Below, piece by piece: positions 63,318-64,000 of a stretch of DNA of 64,000 bases. Source of the DNA: Paenibacillus mucilaginosus 3016 (GTDB lineage Bacteria; Bacillota; Bacilli; Paenibacillales; NBRC-103111); the NCBI RefSeq assembly GCF_000250655.1, contig NC_016935.1, forward strand, positions 7,458,001 through 7,522,000, written 5' to 3'. A program made the position numbers and the translations under genes. Within the stretch, counting starts at the first letter, position 1. Each line of letters opens with the position of its first letter. The notes beneath the pieces were generated by a model that ran no database searches, was not told the DNA's origin, and saw nothing but the letters and a program-made list of their open reading frames with translations.

Positions 63318-64000
63318 TTACAGATCGAAGTACAGGGAGTACTCGTGCGGATGAATGCGGATGGATACCGCTTTGGCTTCGCCGCGCTTCAGACCGACAT
63401 AGTTGTCGATGAAGTCCTTCGTGAAGACGCCGCCTTCTGTCAGGAACTCATAGTCAGCCTCAAGTGCGTCAAGCGCCTCATCCAGCGTGCCCGGTACGCT
63501 GCGGATCTCGCTCTTCTCAGCGTCGGACAGGTCGTAGATGTTCTTGTCCAGCGGACCGTAGCCCAGTGCACGAGGATCGATCTTCTTCTTGATGCCGTCC
63601 AGACCTGCAAGCAGCATAGCTGCGAATGCCAGGTATGGGTTAGCCGTGGAGTCCGGTGTGCGGAACTCGATACGGCAGCCTTTTGGCGTAACGGCAGCAA
63701 CCGGAATACGTACTGCAGCGGAACGGTTACCTTTGGAGAATACCAGGTTTACCGGAGCTTCATAGCCAGGAACCAGACGCTTGAAGGAGTTCGTGCTCGG
63801 GTTCGTCAGAGCGATCAGAGCCGGTGCGTGGTACAGGATACCGCCGATGTAGTGCAGCGCCATTTCGCTCAGGTTTGCATAGCCGCCTTTTTCATAGAAG
63901 AGAGGCGTGTCCCCGTTGAAGATGGACTGGTGAACGTGCATACCGCTTCCGTTGTCGCCGAAGAGCGGCTTAGGCATGAATGTAGCCACTTTGCCGTACT
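63318..64000 (-). CDS. glnA: Glutamine synthetase type I, C-terminal part (runs off the window)
   Basis: The last 227 codons or so of GlnA, which makes glutamine from glutamate and ammonia. Visible motifs: NGSGMHVHQS (metal and ammonia site), NPSTNSFKRLVPGYEAP, NRSAAVRIP and EFRTPDSTANPYLAFAAML. The 5' part lies beyond 64000; the in-frame ATG at 63989 is internal. The C-terminal SLYFDL matches the short GSI-alpha type of Bacillota. Confidence 0.96.
   Translation of the reverse strand, partial: YGKVATFMPKPLFGDNGSGMHVHQSIFNGDTPLFYEKGGYANLSEMALHYIGGILYHAPALIALTNPSTNSFKRLVPGYEAPVNLVFSKGNRSAAVRIPVAAVTPKGCRIEFRTPDSTANPYLAFAAMLLAGLDGIKKKIDPRALGYGPLDKNIYDLSDAEKSEIRSVPGTLDEALDALEADYEFLTEGGVFTKDFIDNYVGLKRGEAKAVSIRIHPHEYSLYFDL

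Noticed and set aside
1..64000. tRNA and rRNA genes
   Set aside because: I saw no cloverleaf with a TTCGANTC-type arm in the gaps and no ribosomal RNA stretches. A covariance search would be decisive.

Overview
The window looks like chromosome of a high-GC Paenibacillaceae (Bacillota), most like a Paenibacillus of the P. mucilaginosus type. This is inferred from the mix of families, not from a database match: a SinR-type biofilm repressor, an AbrB-type regulator, a YesM/YesN-type two-component pair beside a sugar ABC transporter, bacterial G1P dehydrogenase, a PHP-type CpsB phosphatase, and two copies of an RNA that I read as EAR, the eps-associated antitermination RNA of Bacillales.

Layout. 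0-7.8 kb holds ordinary genes: a LytS-type kinase with a probable frameshift, egsA, a DUF2161 nuclease-fold protein, a polysaccharide deacetylase, a flavin oxidoreductase and an MFS transporter. 7.9-16.4 kb holds a carbohydrate ABC transporter (binding protein and two permeases) divergent from a four-gene operon: sensor kinase, AraC-type response regulator, a membrane coiled-coil protein and a phosphodiester glycosidase. 16.4-24.6 kb is mixed: small proteins, a degenerate alpha/beta-hydrolase fused to a BTAD-type regulator, an AbrB-like protein, trmL, an orphan OmpR-type regulator, serC, thpR, sinR and an XRE regulator. 24.6-62.4 kb is an exopolysaccharide (EPS) region, almost all on the minus strand. 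The last genes are an XRE regulator and the 3' end of glnA.

The EPS region has two long operons, each starting with a Wzz-type co-polymerase region and carrying an EAR element. Operon 2 (62.3 to 48.4 kb) encodes a PilZ-like protein, CpsB, Wzz, tyrosine kinase, EAR, an intrinsic terminator, GalU, GDP-fucose synthesis (Gmd, Fcl), Wzx, Wzy, four glycosyltransferases and a WcaF-type acetyltransferase. Operon 1 (48.2 to 37.4 kb) encodes Wzz, EAR, GalU, the priming sugar transferase, glycosyltransferases, Wzy, Ugd and ManC. A third block (35.1 to 28.5 kb) has Wzx, a pyruvyl transferase, two acetylation systems and a kelch protein, next to beta-helix (pectate-lyase-like) proteins. GDP-mannose, GDP-fucose, UDP-glucose and UDP-glucuronate supply and pyruvyl and acetyl decoration are all encoded here.

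Two things stand out. First, a 15-bp palindrome GATAC-N5-GTATC recurs upstream of both EPS operons, the kelch gene, sinR and both XRE genes; in three promoters it lies at exactly the same place inside the 17-bp spacer between the -35 and -10 boxes. This defines a candidate EPS regulon. Second, 35148-36910 and 41739-42799 are mosaics, each made of three near-identical copies of segments found elsewhere in the window. Most successive joins step back by about 3.1 kb (2.7-3.2 kb). That constant step is what circularised 3-kb mate-pair junction reads would give, so these mosaics, and the chimeric ORFs across them, are more likely assembly artefacts than biology.
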